64,000 nucleotides of DNA from Siphonodentalium dalli (GCA_032622095.1 CP136063.1:87463980-87527979); one strand, 5' to 3'; shown: positions 13,501 to 28,500, counted from the stretch's first letter. Made by a program: numbers and translations. Notes: generated by a model from the sequence alone, not told the origin.

Positions 13501-16500
13501 GCCAGATGTAGGACTCCTGACTTGGAACTTTCAACTTCTAGAAATGATATTCAATATCAATTTATATGTGGGAAAATAGCACTATTATTGCTGAAAAATA
13601 GTCTGTTGGTAACACTGCTGCAGTACTCAAGCTTCATTTACTATGTTTGTGCAGTAGTTGAGGATATATATTACAGGCTACACGATTTCACCATTAACTA
13701 AAAATAATGTGAAACATTGGAAGATATTGATAAGGAAAAATTGGGGAATATACCAACCGTAATTTTGTTCAGTTCATTAGCGGAAACAAAGGCCTTCTAT
13801 TATATTAGGCCACATTTATAAATTTTAATTTGGATTTGAGTTTGATGCAGGGAATCTAACCTGGCTATTATTACTTTGGAAATGAGAAAGTCCTGAGATA
13901 ATAATGGATCTATTTAAATCGCATGAAACCCTGTGAAACCCCTATTATATCATTAAAAAAGCCATTACATATCTCGTTATCTCTCACTAGTAACATATCA
14001 CTTGAGTGCCAACAAAATGGCTGCTTGTCATTACATGGATTCAGGCAGATTAATACTATTTCGAAATGCCGAGCATGACACCAACACCAGACAATGAAAG
14101 TTAACTTCTTTTCCAACTTCGTTGCACTAACGAAAATAGACACAAAAACAAATAGGCAAATTGGGGGACAATATTTTCCGTGCAATACTGTTGTACATGG
14201 TTGTGAAGTGTCTCAGCCAATGCTGTAAATGTATGCATTTGTTAAAAGGCATAAAGCTCTAGTTTTTTTCATGTGATATACAAGATCTTCAACTCGTTAT
14301 GTTGGGATATAAGTATAAGACTCGTTGTGAATCAAATTTATCAAACTTGTTTCATAAATTTTACTAGTATATCCCAACATAACTCGTTGGAGATCCTCTA
14401 TATATAGCACATCCTGCAGTAAGGTAGCTCGAATGAACTCAATAAAATTAAGTCAATAACTGAGTGCTATTTCATTGGCGACAGATTAATTAGATTATTG
14501 GCAACACAATAGTTACTATGACTGCTTTAACAAGAACAAGATCATCTTAAAATCCACATCATTTGATTTAGTGTACATGTATGTCATCTAGACCACACAT
14601 TGTTCTGTAATATTTGTTAGCAATTTTGAATGTTATCCCCTCGGGTCTTCGACCTGCTTCATATGTAACTCCCGATTATTGTACATGTTCCATGTGGCAG
14701 ATTGTCGCTTTTACAAATTTTTCTTCTGTCACTTTTTCCTAACATTTTGAAACTAAATATGTTCAATGCACATAGCTTGTTTCAAGCTTTTTATATACAA
14801 CTATTGCTGAAATAGGTTCCCTTTATTCAGAGTGGGAGGAGCCTGTGGACTGTGTGCCCTGGAGGCTGTGGCACATTTTGATCATTTTTTTTTAGTTTGA
14901 ACTCCTTGCTCAATTTAACAACAAATTTGTATCTCCGGCAAAGATATCTTGGACACTGAATGGACTAATGGTTATATATATTTCTTGCTTGCTTACAAAG
15001 TACCTAAAGTATGCGCACAGTCAAACCCGATCAGGTTTAACTTCCGCTAGACCATGACATATGACAGTCCTTTCGTTATAAAAGCCCTGTCAGGTAAGTC
15101 TGCGTCTCTTAATTTCTTCTACCTCGCAAGATAAGTCGCTATGTTCATCTGTTCAAACTTTAATGAACGTTATCTTGACTATATTGTTAATGACAACGCG
15201 ACGTTTCCTGATTTCGTGCAATGATAACGTGTTTCCTTTTCGGAATTACGTCTTCACAATTGATCAACAATCCTTTATTCTACAATACTGTCTCGTCATT
15301 GTTTGCTAGGGGGTTTGAGAATTCCTTCAATGACAGTGCTCTGTGGATATATAATTGCAAATTTTGTTTTGGTTACGAGAATCACTCAGAATAAATGTTG
15401 TTTTTTGCTTCGCAAATGATGCCTTTTCCCGTTTGGGCTTCACACTCTTAGAATAATTTGATTTTCCAACATGTACCGGTTGCAATACGGTGTTGACTTA
15501 TAAACTATGCTCCAGTTTGGAGTGGTCACTTTGACTGAAAATTCCTATCAAAATAATTTGGAAAGAATGTTGTACAATATTTCTACACACGGATGCCAGA
15601 TAAACTAGCCAATGTGAGGCTTGTCTCTACATTGCGTAAAGTATTAAATTCTTTTACATGAGAACTTTGTAAATATTATTTTCCCTGACGTTCAGTCCGG
15701 GTTCGTTCCTTCGCTGCACATGCCGGCTACTTGCCATAGCTACCACAATGCTGGTGGTCCGTAAAGCTTGCAAGCCCCAGTGCTATCGACCCATTGCCTG
15801 CCTCGCAGTTCAATGTGTCACCTGCCACCGCCTCCATTCCATGGGATTTCACCGCACGGGTTCCGACCTGTCCTCCATTCGTCTGGTCTTTTACAGCTTC
15901 TGTCCCTCCTGGTCCTGGGGCGGGCCAGTATCCCGGCTATTCTCCTGCGTTTGTGCCACCTCCCCAAGTGGCTTGTGCAGGGCTGCAGGGCTCCAGATGC
16001 ATATAATTTTGCGAACATCAAATGCTGAATCACGTTAGGTCATCAAGCCCTGAAAATTTAACCATTTCGCTAGGATCATTGCGAGAGTCAATTCAGTGTT
16101 TCTCTCCAAATCTTAAGGCCTGCTCAGGCTCCTCCCCTTTGACCAATCAGGGGGGGGGGGGGCGTAATAACCGTGTTTCTCATAGGTTTGCTACGGTCCC
16201 CTCTTTCATCCTCCGAATTGGAGGGGGTAGGTCTCTATATCCTATTTGGGCCATGCATGAATGAGTTAACTCCCTTGCCTATGACCAATATTTATCCAAG
16301 ACACCTTCACTTTGTGAACATTAGGGCACCTGAAGTACAGGTACATCTGTTTCCTTTTCGGAGCTCAGTTGCGTATGGGACACAAGGGTCTATATTTGCA
16401 CATGTCTACCAAGAACAACACTTTTCTTTACAGGATGCAAATCTATTCCGCTTCAGCAGTTGGGTTTCATAGGCTTACCCGGTAGTCTGAGTATCTGCCT

Positions 16501-19500
16501 CGTGGCCTCCTCCTATTCAAGAATTCTAATTATAACCATTAGTTCATTCAGTGTCCAAGATATCTTTGCCAGGGATATAATATTTTTTTACCCAAATATG
16601 TATCTCCTAATAAGTATCTTGGACACTGAACTCATAGGGCCCTCCCAGTTGGGATCAACATTCCCGCCCGCGCACTCGGTCAAAACGTATCGAACACACA
16701 GCAGGGAGAAATTAAAAGACCGCAGACTTACCTGACAGGGCTTTTATAACGAAAGGACTGTCATATGTCATGGTCTAGCGGAAGTTAAACCTGATCGGGT
16801 TTGACCATGTGCGTACTTTAGGTACTTCGTACCGATTTTAGATTTTTTCTTCTAGAATCTTGCAAGCAAGAAATATATAACCATTAGTTCATTCAGTGTC
16901 CAAGATACTTATTAGGAGATACATATTTTGGGTAAAAAAAATATTTATTTTTTGTTTTAAATTTTTTTTAATTTATTTTTGTAAATAAAAATAAAAAAAA
17001 ACTAATGCCATTATAACATCTGCCAGGGTACCCTGAGTCCCCACACCAAATTTTGTTGAAATCGGTCCAAGGGTCTGGGAGAAAAATTGTGGACAGATAT
17101 ATATAGATCAAGAGAAACCATATGGAGAGAATATCAAAACCTGTGGTGAAGTTTAAAAGTCAATATCTGAAGCTTTCAGCCATCACGGCCTTTATCAACT
17201 TACAAACTATTGTACGTTGATAATGGCTGCGATGGCCAAAAGCTTAGGATAGAGTGACTTTTTTATCTTCTCTGTATGATCCAAGATGTCCCCCAACTAC
17301 ATAAACATGATATTTTCAATTCCTATGGTGAATGTTTTCAACCAAGCCTGGATATAGTGTGTCTGACATTTGCAGAATGAGGTCCCTAGAGCGTGAATTT
17401 AGTGATACTACCCCACACAGCGGTCTAGCATCACCAAATACACCTTCTGGGAAACTTGTTCCGCTGAAGCAGCAACTGCTATGGGAGACCGAGGATCAAA
17501 TTGAAGTTCCCCAATTGAAGTTTGTGATGTTCACCTATCAGTCACCTTGATTATGCATTTTATCTTTTGCAAATTAAGAGATTTACAACTTCCCAGAAGG
17601 AAAAAAGTAACTAAAACAAATGTTAATTTGAGACTATAGATACTTTCCAGAAGATGAGGCCTAAACCAGAATGAGGTCCCCAGAGGGTGAATTAGGTGAA
17701 ACTAGCCCGCTGTGGGGGGTAGCATCACTAAATTCATTCTCTGTTGATCTCATTCTGCAAATGTCAGACACACTATCCAGACTTGTACCATATTATTGCT
17801 ATTGTTCCTCTTTTGTCACATATCCACAAATTTGGTACATCCTTTCTGTTTTAATGCAGGCCCATAAGTGGGTGTTAGTTTTCCATCTTCTCATCAATTC
17901 ATTTGCATTGTCTGATCTATATATCAACAAAATATGATCAATCTACAAATATGCTTGCTGCTTCAGTATGGCAGTAGAACTGATGTGCTTTTTATGCACA
18001 TTCTTTAGATACACTGTAAGTCTGAATGCAAAATCACTTTGTTACCTAATCCAGCAACCCAGTGATATACATGTATAATGTGTAGAATATTGCGATGTTT
18101 TCCTCACACCATGGGTATCTATGTGTGAATTGTTTTTTTTTGGGCGGAGTAACTAAAGTTGACAATTGACAAACCTCTACCTGAAGTTTAATAACCATGC
18201 CTCCAGTTACTTCCTAGTTATTGTTGCTAGCTCTTACAAATACTGGTGACTTTACTCTCCACAGAGCATCGACACACCATGCAACACACCATGCAAGGTG
18301 TGTTAATCTTGGTTAAAGTCAAAATCAAAAGTCACAAATGTTATTTAATAGTTGAATGTTAAGATAAAATTACTTATACGGTTCTGAAGTAGTTTTGACA
18401 GTCAGTCGAAAAATTTAGCAATCAATGAGGTGTTGTGAATATTAATAGCACTGCGTGTTGTTTATGTGATGTGTTTTTTCCTTACATGAAGTGGTTATAC
18501 CACCATAGCAATATTGATTTCAAATGAAAGCTGAAAACAAGCTGGAAATTCAATTATGTTTGCTTTTCACACTTGTATCAGATTTAGAGAATTATAGTTC
18601 CGAAAGTATACACCCATGCCATAGAGAAATGATAGAACTATACGCTGACCTGTGTTTCACTGATTCCGTTTGATAATCTAAAGTTCCATATACACACAGA
18701 ACGATAGTTCGCTTATACCACCCATGTATATTTATATGAAGCACACTGTTACATGTACGTGACAATGTAAGTGGCAATCAACAAATATTTTCTAAGAGAA
18801 TGGCATGAAATTGCACACATTGCATGTTCTTCACAATGTACATGCAACCTTCACTGAACAAGTTCACTTTGTGTCATGGTTGGTTACAATGACAACTAGG
18901 TAATAACTTCATAATCGCCATTTTTAGCTCAACTTGACTGTTAATTGTTTGCATCGTTCGTAGAGCAAACAAGTGTATTTTGCACTAATCCATGGCTCAA
19001 ATTCATTCATTTGTTGAGTATAAAAGGAGATGGTCCCATAAATGGTCGGATTTAGTGTACAGTACCCCTTTAACGAAGCCCAATTGTTCTGCGGGGGGTA
19101 TCCTTAGTCCCATTTGGACATAACAATTTTGCACAATTGTATTGACACCTGAACACATGGGGAATCTGAAACTATATTGTACGTTATTTGTTAAAATATC
19201 CAATATCATTGGACTTATTGATAAATACATGAATCACAAAGCAATGATGTTTAATAATTGTAACTAATAACATAGTTATACTCCCCTGCCATCGTTAAAA
19301 GATTGCCTTACATTGTAAAATATGAGACCGATTTCCCACATTTGCAGTAATTAAAAATGCGACAAAATCAGACAGAAAGTTTGAGAATTGACACCCCAAT
19401 GTTCGATATAATATAATAAATAATGCATGACTTGTCGTTGACTATGACTAATAGTGGTTCACGAGGAGGAATAACTATTCCTTATCTCGGACCACTATTT

Positions 19501-22500
19501 AGATAATAGTATAGCAGTGTTCAGCCAATCAGAATACAAGAACATCATATCACTTGAGATACAATATCAAAGAGTAGAGACCACATAAAATTGGTTGTCA
19601 TAAAACTAACCTCAAAACCTATAAAATTTACCATGATTTGCAAGCTTTGAAATAATGTCTGACATTTGCAAAATGGGGTCCCAAAGGTAGAATTTAGTGA
19701 CATTATCCCGCATGGTGGGCTAGCATCACCAAATTCACCTTCTGGGAACCTCATTCTGCTCAGGCCTCAATTGCTATGGGAGACCTGGGATCAGATTGAA
19801 GTTCTCAGTTGAAGTTCGTGATGTTCATCCGTTAGTCACCTCCAATATGCATTTTATCTTCTGCAAATTAGGGGATATAGAAACTCAACACATGGGAAAA
19901 AGTAACTAAATAAAATGTTAATTTGAGACTATAGATACTTCCCAGAAGATGAGGCCTAAGCAGAATGAGGTCCTGGACGGTGAATTTGGTGATGCTAGCC
20001 CACCATGTGGGGTAGCATTACTAAATTCACCCTCTGGGGACCTCATTCTGTAAATGTCAGACACACTATATCAAGGCCTGGTGATTTGTATCGAATCGTT
20101 GCTGTTGTATCATGATATGAATCGTATCATGAAGATTTTGCATTATTATAGTCCTACTGTTTAGTGAATAATTAGGCTCCCTATGGGAGACTTGCACATT
20201 TAAGAGAATGCATTGGCATAGCTTTTTCACAAATATTTAGGAAGCTGCCATGGGGCGCCTCGCATATATAAGAGAATGCATTTCCCTAACAATATTTACC
20301 TTGACCTTGTAAGCCAGTGCATTCTCTTATATATGTGAGGCTCCCTATGGGAGACTCGTGTATATATAAGAGAATGCACTGGCACAGGATCTTTATTGCT
20401 GCACCAGTGCAGCTCCTGTTATGAAAGGGTTAAAATTTACAAACTTGTTCATAATTTCAGATAATTTATATGACGACGCACCATCAGCAACGCCAACACC
20501 AAAACTAGGAGTTAGCTCCGAGGATATTACGAACCATATGAATGGCACCAAAGATCTGAGCCATGAATTACTTGTTAATGTCTTCACTGATAAAATTAAA
20601 CATGATGCCCTCAAGTCTGTTAATATGTTCCGTCCAGATCGAAAACAAAAGAAAGGAACAATTGATGTGTGGTGGCTGTTTGATGATGGAGGTATGGATG
20701 ACGTTCTATCATTTGATCAGTACTGAAGACCCAGGGACCAGCCTAAAGGGCGACTTGGGAAACATCTTCTCCCTAAAATGTGCCAATTCTCCCCATTTTT
20801 GTCCCAGGGAGAAGTGACTTCTCTCTCATCGACCATTATGCATATTTATAGTATATTTACTGATTATAATGGTGTTCTTACTCACTATAATGGTTTTATA
20901 AATGGGCTCTTGTGTTGTATAATACTTATTGGATCATAGAAGGGTGATGTTGAATGAGCGATATCTGTCCATCTGTATGCGTGGCCGTCCGTCAGTGTAT
21001 ATGTCCATCCAAAACGTTTGATGTTCGGATGATAACTTGAATAGAATTCCACAGAATTTGAGAAAGTCCCGATAAAATTCAAATTTGGATCCGGTCCAAC
21101 CTTTTCTGGCTGAGTTATTCCATTTTTCGACCTAGAATTTGCTGATTGTGGTGCCGAGACAGCAATGCTGATTCGTGACTGTTGGAGCATATGCAAATAG
21201 TATCAGAAGTTTTTTGAGTTATGATTGACTACTTGTAAGTTGCAAAGATTATGGAATGGTAATGTTTATTAACTAAATTGAAATTGATGGATAATCACTG
21301 CTGTAATTTTCATTAAGGATTTCCCATTGGCTGTACTATTTAATGTCCCACACACTGGATGTTATTGAAGATAGTTCTAATCATGACGGTAATAGTATTC
21401 AGGTGGAGTTATTCACAAGCCTTGAAACAGTGTGTCTGTCATTTGCAGAATGAGGTCCCCAGAGGGTGAATTTAGTGATGCTACCCCGCATAGCGGGCTA
21501 GCATCACCAAATTCACCCTCTGGGGACCTCATTCTGCAAATGACAGACACCCTATTTCAAGGCTTGGTTATTCAATTGCCTTCAAACATTCATGATTTCT
21601 GATTTCAGGGTTGACCCTTCTCATTCCATATCTTCTGTCCATTAAGTCACACTGGAGTAAGACCCACTTACGAGTGTTTACAGCAGGAACGAAGCGTGGA
21701 GAGATCGACAAAGAACAGCGCCAGTAAGTTTTTTTTACACTTTGATTGCATTTTTCGGAGGAAATCGAAAAACATGTTCTCAGAATGTGATTTAGGATTT
21801 AACCCTCTCTATACTAAATACTCATTGATGGGTAGTCCCCTTAGGAAATGTTCAGATAATAAGTTCAACATATGACTCATAGGTAATTTGTTGAATTTAT
21901 TATCTGAACATTTCCCACTAATGAATATGAATCATTCTGATCTTGTATTGTAATTTTGTGTGTCACTCGTCTGCTTTTATTACATGAGCATCCCTCCAAA
22001 TGAATAATAGACCATTCTAATGTATCGTTTTATAACTGGGTAGGATAATCCATTTAGTATAAAAATGTAGTTAAATTATGAGAAAAATTCAGTTAGATAA
22101 TGAATCTCATGGAAGTATGTGCCTATGCAGTGCTTCGTTTCAGTGTTGTGAGATGCCATGTGAGCACCACCTTGAAACATCTAATTTCTATTATTTATTA
22201 TCTTGATACAAACAATATATTTTTTATTTCAGACTAGCTACCATGCTAACTAAGTTCCGAATTGATGCCAAGGCCATGCATGTAATACCAGAAATCAGCA
22301 AGGCTCCAAAGGAAGAGAGGTGAGTTAGGAGTTTAGTAGAGCTTCAACGATGTGATGTGCATTAATGTATTTCCCCCACAATGTGATGAACATCGCGAAG
22401 GAAAATTAAGTTGATGAACGGTTCATGAACCTGATAATTGCCACTCCAGAATAATGAATGATAGACAGCTCTACATAGTAAATAAGTTTACCTTCATACT

Positions 22501-25500
22501 AGTTTTTCTATATCTATTTGTTACAAATAGTGTGTGATAAATTCACAGGACTAGTCTGATTGTCCCCATTATCCTGATTGAAAGGTTGAAAGTCAGAATT
22601 CAATACACGAGTAGGAAGCTGCTTCTATCAAAACATGAATTGTGATGCATCGTAGTAACATCCTGAATTGTGATACATTGAAATCGCAATGTATTGTTTC
22701 AGCCCTAGAGCTTAGAATATGTAGTTACTTTATTTAGTGGCAATGCTAGATTCTCTGCTACAATAATGGCGATTTATATAAATGTAAAACTCTTTTAAAC
22801 GTATCATGTGAGTCATGACTTTAATTTAAACTGAGCAAAGGGACTTTTTCACACTGTTGCCACTGACGTCATTTTAATTCTGCATTTGTGTAAAGTCTTC
22901 CACGCTGTTTGATTTAGAAAATTCATTAAATAAAATTGGTTAACAAATTGGCTGCTATACATCCGTACTGGGTATGGACTCAGTATAGACGTAACATGTC
23001 ACAATGTGCTATACATCCGTACTGACTATGGACTGATTATGGACTCAGTACAGACGTAACATGTCACGCTGTGTGCTATACGTCCGTACTGAATATTGAC
23101 TAACTGCAGTACACTAGTGGTCACTCATTATTCATAACTAGAACTCAGAAATTAGTGCATTGGAACCATTGTTTCTCGACGTTTGAAAGAGTATATGATG
23201 TTCCATGATTGTTCATTAAAATAGCCTCTTTTTTTAGTCAGTTTTATTATATTCTGGATATTCCTGTTATATTTTTCCACTGAAAAATGGACAGAACATC
23301 AATTAACCCTTTCTTTATTAACTCTTTCAGTGCCAGGCTTATTTTGAGGGTTTAGTGCCAGGGAATCTTACGTTTTTCATGGGCATCAAAATTATTACTA
23401 TGAATACTTGGTGATAGTTTTGAGTTATAACATGCCCCTAAGGACTTATCCAGTTTGTTTTTAAATTCGCTATAGCATGCTTAAGCATACCCAAAAAAAA
23501 TTCAACCCAAAAAAAAACAAATTATTTTTTTAGGCCGATCTCATCGGCCCTGGCACTCTACAGACAGTAAATTAGGGCCGATGAGATCGGCCCCTGGCAC
23601 TGAAAGAGTTAAATGGATTTTCCCACTCAGTTAAAAAAATATATATTTGAATGGTCTATTATTCATCTGGAGGGATTTTCAAAAGAATAAGCAGACAACA
23701 GATAATAAAAGTGCAGAATAAGTTCTGTTTATTGGAGGGAAATATTCAGATAATAAGTTCAACAAATGACATATGGGTTGTTTGTTGAACTTGTTATCTG
23801 AACATTTCCTACAGGATAACTACTCATCAATGAGTATTTAGTATAGAATAGGCTTGCCGCGATTTTAATGTGCCGACGCATTTGTATACTCCGCGGCATG
23901 CGTGATAGCAGATGTTCAGCGGTCACGTGCTATTCCGCTTTTGAGAGATTCCCGACTTTGAATTAAGGCACGATCCCGAACTTCAAATTCAATTAATGCA
24001 CGATCCCAAATTCGCGAACAGTCTCATGAAGCACGTGGCCCGACGAGAGTTGGGAGTATTTTTCCGATTTTTTTCGTTCAATTTGTTTAATCAAAATGAT
24101 TTCTGAATCTGCTTAGTGCTTACATAAAGTTCATAAACTACGAGTAATTATTTTGTTTTTATTGTTTAATAGAGGCATTTGAATTTATATAGGAGCAAAT
24201 TCTCAGAACTAATGCCCTTCATTTCCGACGTGCAGGAGTTATACTTACCATCTTACACTTACCAGACGCACCTCTTAATAGTCTCTTTTTTGGCATCTAT
24301 TTACTACAAATTAAATCTCTATTTGAGATTTAATTTCATGGGTAGAAAAATTGATTAATCAGTGATTATAGCCACCGATTAATCGATTTTGAAAATCCAA
24401 AATCGCGGCAAGCCTAGTATAGAAAGGATTGAACTTATAGTCTGACTGTCTGAACATCCCTGTAATTAATTTCCTAGAATCAATAAAATAACTAAGTGCC
24501 AAGAAGTATCCACTTCTTAACGGGTTAACATGTGCGGATTGAAACACATATCACCATTTTTGAATATCTCCATGATTTTCATCAGTTCAGACACTCTTTA
24601 TGAATCTAACCTCTAGTATTTCTTTTTTGCAGCAAACGAGACTTTGACTCCTTGCTAGAAGGCTGGTTGCTAGGTGACGATGAGGAACACGAGAAATACC
24701 CATGGAAGGTCACGCAGGATGAACTCATGCTACTAAAGGACAAGGTCATTACACACATCCTCATTATGTTCTCTCTCCTTTAACCCTTCTATACTAATTG
24801 GATTCTCCCTTTAGTTATAAATTTATAAATTGGATTAGTTTCATTATTCATCTGGAGGGATGTTCAGAAAATATAAGCAGAACAGAGATAATACAAGTTC
24901 AGAAGGATTCCTATTCATTAGTGGGAAACGTTCAGATAATAAGATCAACAAATGGCCTATAGCCGTGTGTTGAATTTATTGTCTGAACATTTCCAAAGGT
25001 AACTACTCATCAATGAGTAGAAAGGGTTCAAAGTGAAGGCCAAGTTTGAATGTTAGATATTACAGTCAATTTCAGTTAATTGCATATCGTTTAACTGCAT
25101 ATTATGGATATTTGCATCAAAATCGCCTGCACCAAACCATTTTCTTGTTAAAAGACTGTTTCTTACCATTATTTTTGCATAGATATCACACAGTCTTCCG
25201 TTTTATTGCATACAAAAATCACCGAAAATATCCTAAAACTAGCCAAAAAAATATGGTATGTGCAGGTATGTGACAGTGAATTTTGAGAGTATAAAGGTGA
25301 GTCAACAAAAAAGTAAAAATGTTATTTCAATATTGTTTTTTTTTCAGTAAATGGCCTCCGGCTAATTAGCACTTCCATTACTGGAGCTTCCTGAAATTTT
25401 GCGAAAACCCTGAGCCAATGCATTCTCTTATATGTGAGTCTCATATATTAGAGAATGTACTGGCTTACAAGTCAAGGTAAATACTATTAGCCCAATTTAT

Positions 25501-28500
25501 TCTCTTATATATGTGAGGCTCCCTATTGGAGACTCGCATATATAAGAGAATACATTTTGCAAAATTTCAGGAAGCTCCAGTCATGGAAGGGATAAAAGTG
25601 CTTAAATCTGATTCCCAGATTGAAGTCTGAACTCTGCTTTACTATACTCAGTTCTGCTGCTTCTAACTTTTTTCTGTCTAATTTTTCAGACGAATCGACA
25701 CCTACGGTTAAAGGAGCTGTTACTGAAACATTCCTCTACTGCCAACCTCATCATAGTGTTAGTATTTAATTACATGTTGCTATTAGCATTAGATAATATA
25801 ATAGCGTTACATAGAGCCACACAGTTTTGGGATGGGGAAGTGATTATCGCACGATTATCCTTTGGCAAAACGCTCGAGTGCGATAATCATTTACCCGTCC
25901 CAAAATTGTGCGGCTCTGTATTTATTACATACCCCAATCACAAATGAAATTGTTAATTATAAGAAGTTTTTTTGATGAAAGTCATTGTTTTGCATCACAA
26001 AAATAAGAAATTTTCATTACGTCATCTGTAGCCACACAAAAAGCATCAGGATCGCTATAGGGCTTTCTGTCGAAAATAACCATACAGTTGAAAGCCATTG
26101 CTTTTAGTGAGAACTAGCAGGGTTACCCGGCGTTGCCCAGGTTAATGTATGCTGTGGATATTTGTTGGGAATAGAGAATGCTCTTGCTTAAAGTGTTATA
26201 CGTTTTCTCATAAATTGTATATTCAAATAGCATCACAAAACATTATTATTACAGTCATGGAATATAAGTAGTGGCTCACCTTATCAATTGTCATTCTGTT
26301 TATCGCGATTAATCCGTTCCACCAATAATGAAGTATTTATTTAATTACAACTGCGTATACATTAGACGTTATAATATGATACATGAACATCATAAACACA
26401 TTAGTTCGATAAAAGATGATAATTGGGTTTTACATATTGAGATGTATCAATCAATCTAGTGGGTTGGACTAAGATCTCGAGGACACATGGCTATCATATC
26501 TCCATGAAGATACAGATGTTTCAAAGAAATTTCCAGGTGCTCCTCTGTTCATGGTGCTATATATTGGCTAAATATTCTTAGTTTAAACGAAATGTTGCTG
26601 CGCAAATATATCAGCTACATGTGCCAGGCACAGAGCGAGATTTTGAGTTGTTTATGTCAGTCGATGAGTCTGTTCTAAAACCCTTGTCAGATGTCCGTAT
26701 TGGTAGGATCCTGAAAAGTCTTGTGCTACTAACTGCATTTTATTGTATATCAGAAGAAACTATATTTGACTGCACACTGTGACCACTATTTTTGAACAGG
26801 TCTTCCATATCTCTTGACAAATTGTAACTTTTTGTGGAAACTGTATTGAATGGAACAGACTAAATTTTGTTATTATATATATGCAATCCTCTGACGGTTC
26901 GAGGTCTCTCAGTTTGCTAGCTCATTGTGTGAATGCCTTGATTGCCATTCCCATATAAATATGACTGTTAAGAAGATATAATTGTTCAAGTGACTTATGT
27001 GGGTCACCATATGTCGGGATTGTGAAATGTGAACGCCCAACTACTTAAAATGATATGGAGATGGCCTGGTGACTGTATATAACTTATATGTGGATATCGG
27101 CGAATAGCAATCTTATCAATGATAGTGCATATCCGCTCGCCATCCGTGACACAAATGACACCAAATGTCATTTAATTCATGGTATATCATTAGAGAAAAA
27201 CGGGTATGAATTTGGTGGAATTTGGTTTATTAAATCAATTGTTGATGCAACGCTGACTCAAACAACGCCATATTGCGAAGGTGATTATGTATTCGTTTGG
27301 TGGAAATCAGCGACAAAACTATTTCACCATATTTTTTTAATTTCCCCTCCCACCAACAGCATCATTTTAGAAAATTTTAACCCGCACCATTATCTTCCTT
27401 GTAAAAAGTTACCCCTCTTAGAACGCCTTGGTGCCATCTCGATTTTACCGCGTGAAGTTATATATAGAACGCACACAGACAGACAAAAAGACAGACAGAC
27501 AGCACGATTTTATTTATTGTATCATTTGAGAAGAACGTGTCTGAATTTGATGGTAATTGGTACTAAAAATATTTTGTATCAGTTTTGGTTACCCTCCCGT
27601 CCCTATTTCGGACCCAAGCTGCACACACTAAGACTCATTAGAGATTAGAGATGCATATATATGAAATTGGTGTAAATTGGCGAGTATACAAATTCGTATC
27701 AAACTTAAGGTCCCCATATCTCTCACCCATAGGGCACCAATTTGGTGTATCTAAACCACACGATAAGATTCCTCGTATCACGGAGAAGAATATGTATCAA
27801 TCTGGTGGAAATCGGCACTAAACATATAGATATAATTTTTTGTGTCTCTCTCATCTCTATACACCCCTGACTCGAATGGCCCCACTTGTGACATCCTTAA
27901 ACCACACGATTACACTCCTGATATCATGGAGATGATTGTTTATAAGTTTGGTGATAATCGGCGACTAAACAATTTTTTTTTATCAAATTTGGTGCCAATC
28001 CCTCCCCTCTCCATCTCTCACTCAAACAGCATCACTATGGCGTCTTTAAATCACGATTAGATTCCTCGTATCATGGGTAAGAACGTGTATCAATTTGGTG
28101 GAAATTGGCGCTAAAAAAATTGTGCATCAATTTTGGTGCCCCTGTCCCTTTCAATGCAACCCTGACTCGAATGAGGCCACATTTGACAGATAAAAGCCAC
28201 ACCATTAGACTCCTCATACCATGGGGATGATTTTGTATAAGTGTGGTGGCAATCGGCGACTTATTATCAAATTTAGTGCCCACCCCCTCCAAATCTCTCA
28301 TCCAAAAACAACAATTTGGCGTTGTTAAATCGCACAATTAGATTCCTTGTATCATGAAGAAGAATATATATCAATTTGGTGGAAATCGGCGCTAAAATTA
28401 GTTTGATCAATTTTGGTGCCCCTCTCCCCTTCCGTTCATCCCTGACTCAAACGACGCCACTTTTGACATATTTAAACCACACCGATGGATTCTTCATATC

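Larger units (their letters stand above)
23303..24433 (+). mobile_element. Family C MITE carrying two nested insertions
   Basis: The host begins TTAACCCTTTCTTTATT and resumes at ATGGATTTTCCCACTCAG after a family J insertion at its TTAA (23318-23612). A second insertion (23849-24416) splits its right end between two copies of GTATAGAA, after which the host finishes GTATAGAAAGGATTGAA. Without the inserts the host is about 270 bases, normal for family C. Confidence 0.88.

Noticed and set aside
15748-16038. Overlapping open frames in the GC-rich block as separate genes
   Set aside because: All frames stay open because of base composition. At most one is a protein relic, and it lacks ends and domains.
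7491-20460. Extra SLC12 exon hidden in the 13-kb intron
   Set aside because: Exons 3 and 4 already join in frame (G|AT = Asp) and the linker is plausible as read. No conserved family segment is missing, so none is required, though an alternative exon cannot be excluded.
27088-27648. 186-residue open frame in intron 8
   Set aside because: It spans several degenerate modules of a dispersed repeat, ends in translated ACAG repeats ([10 protein letters not shown]), and the frame is not kept in neighbouring modules.
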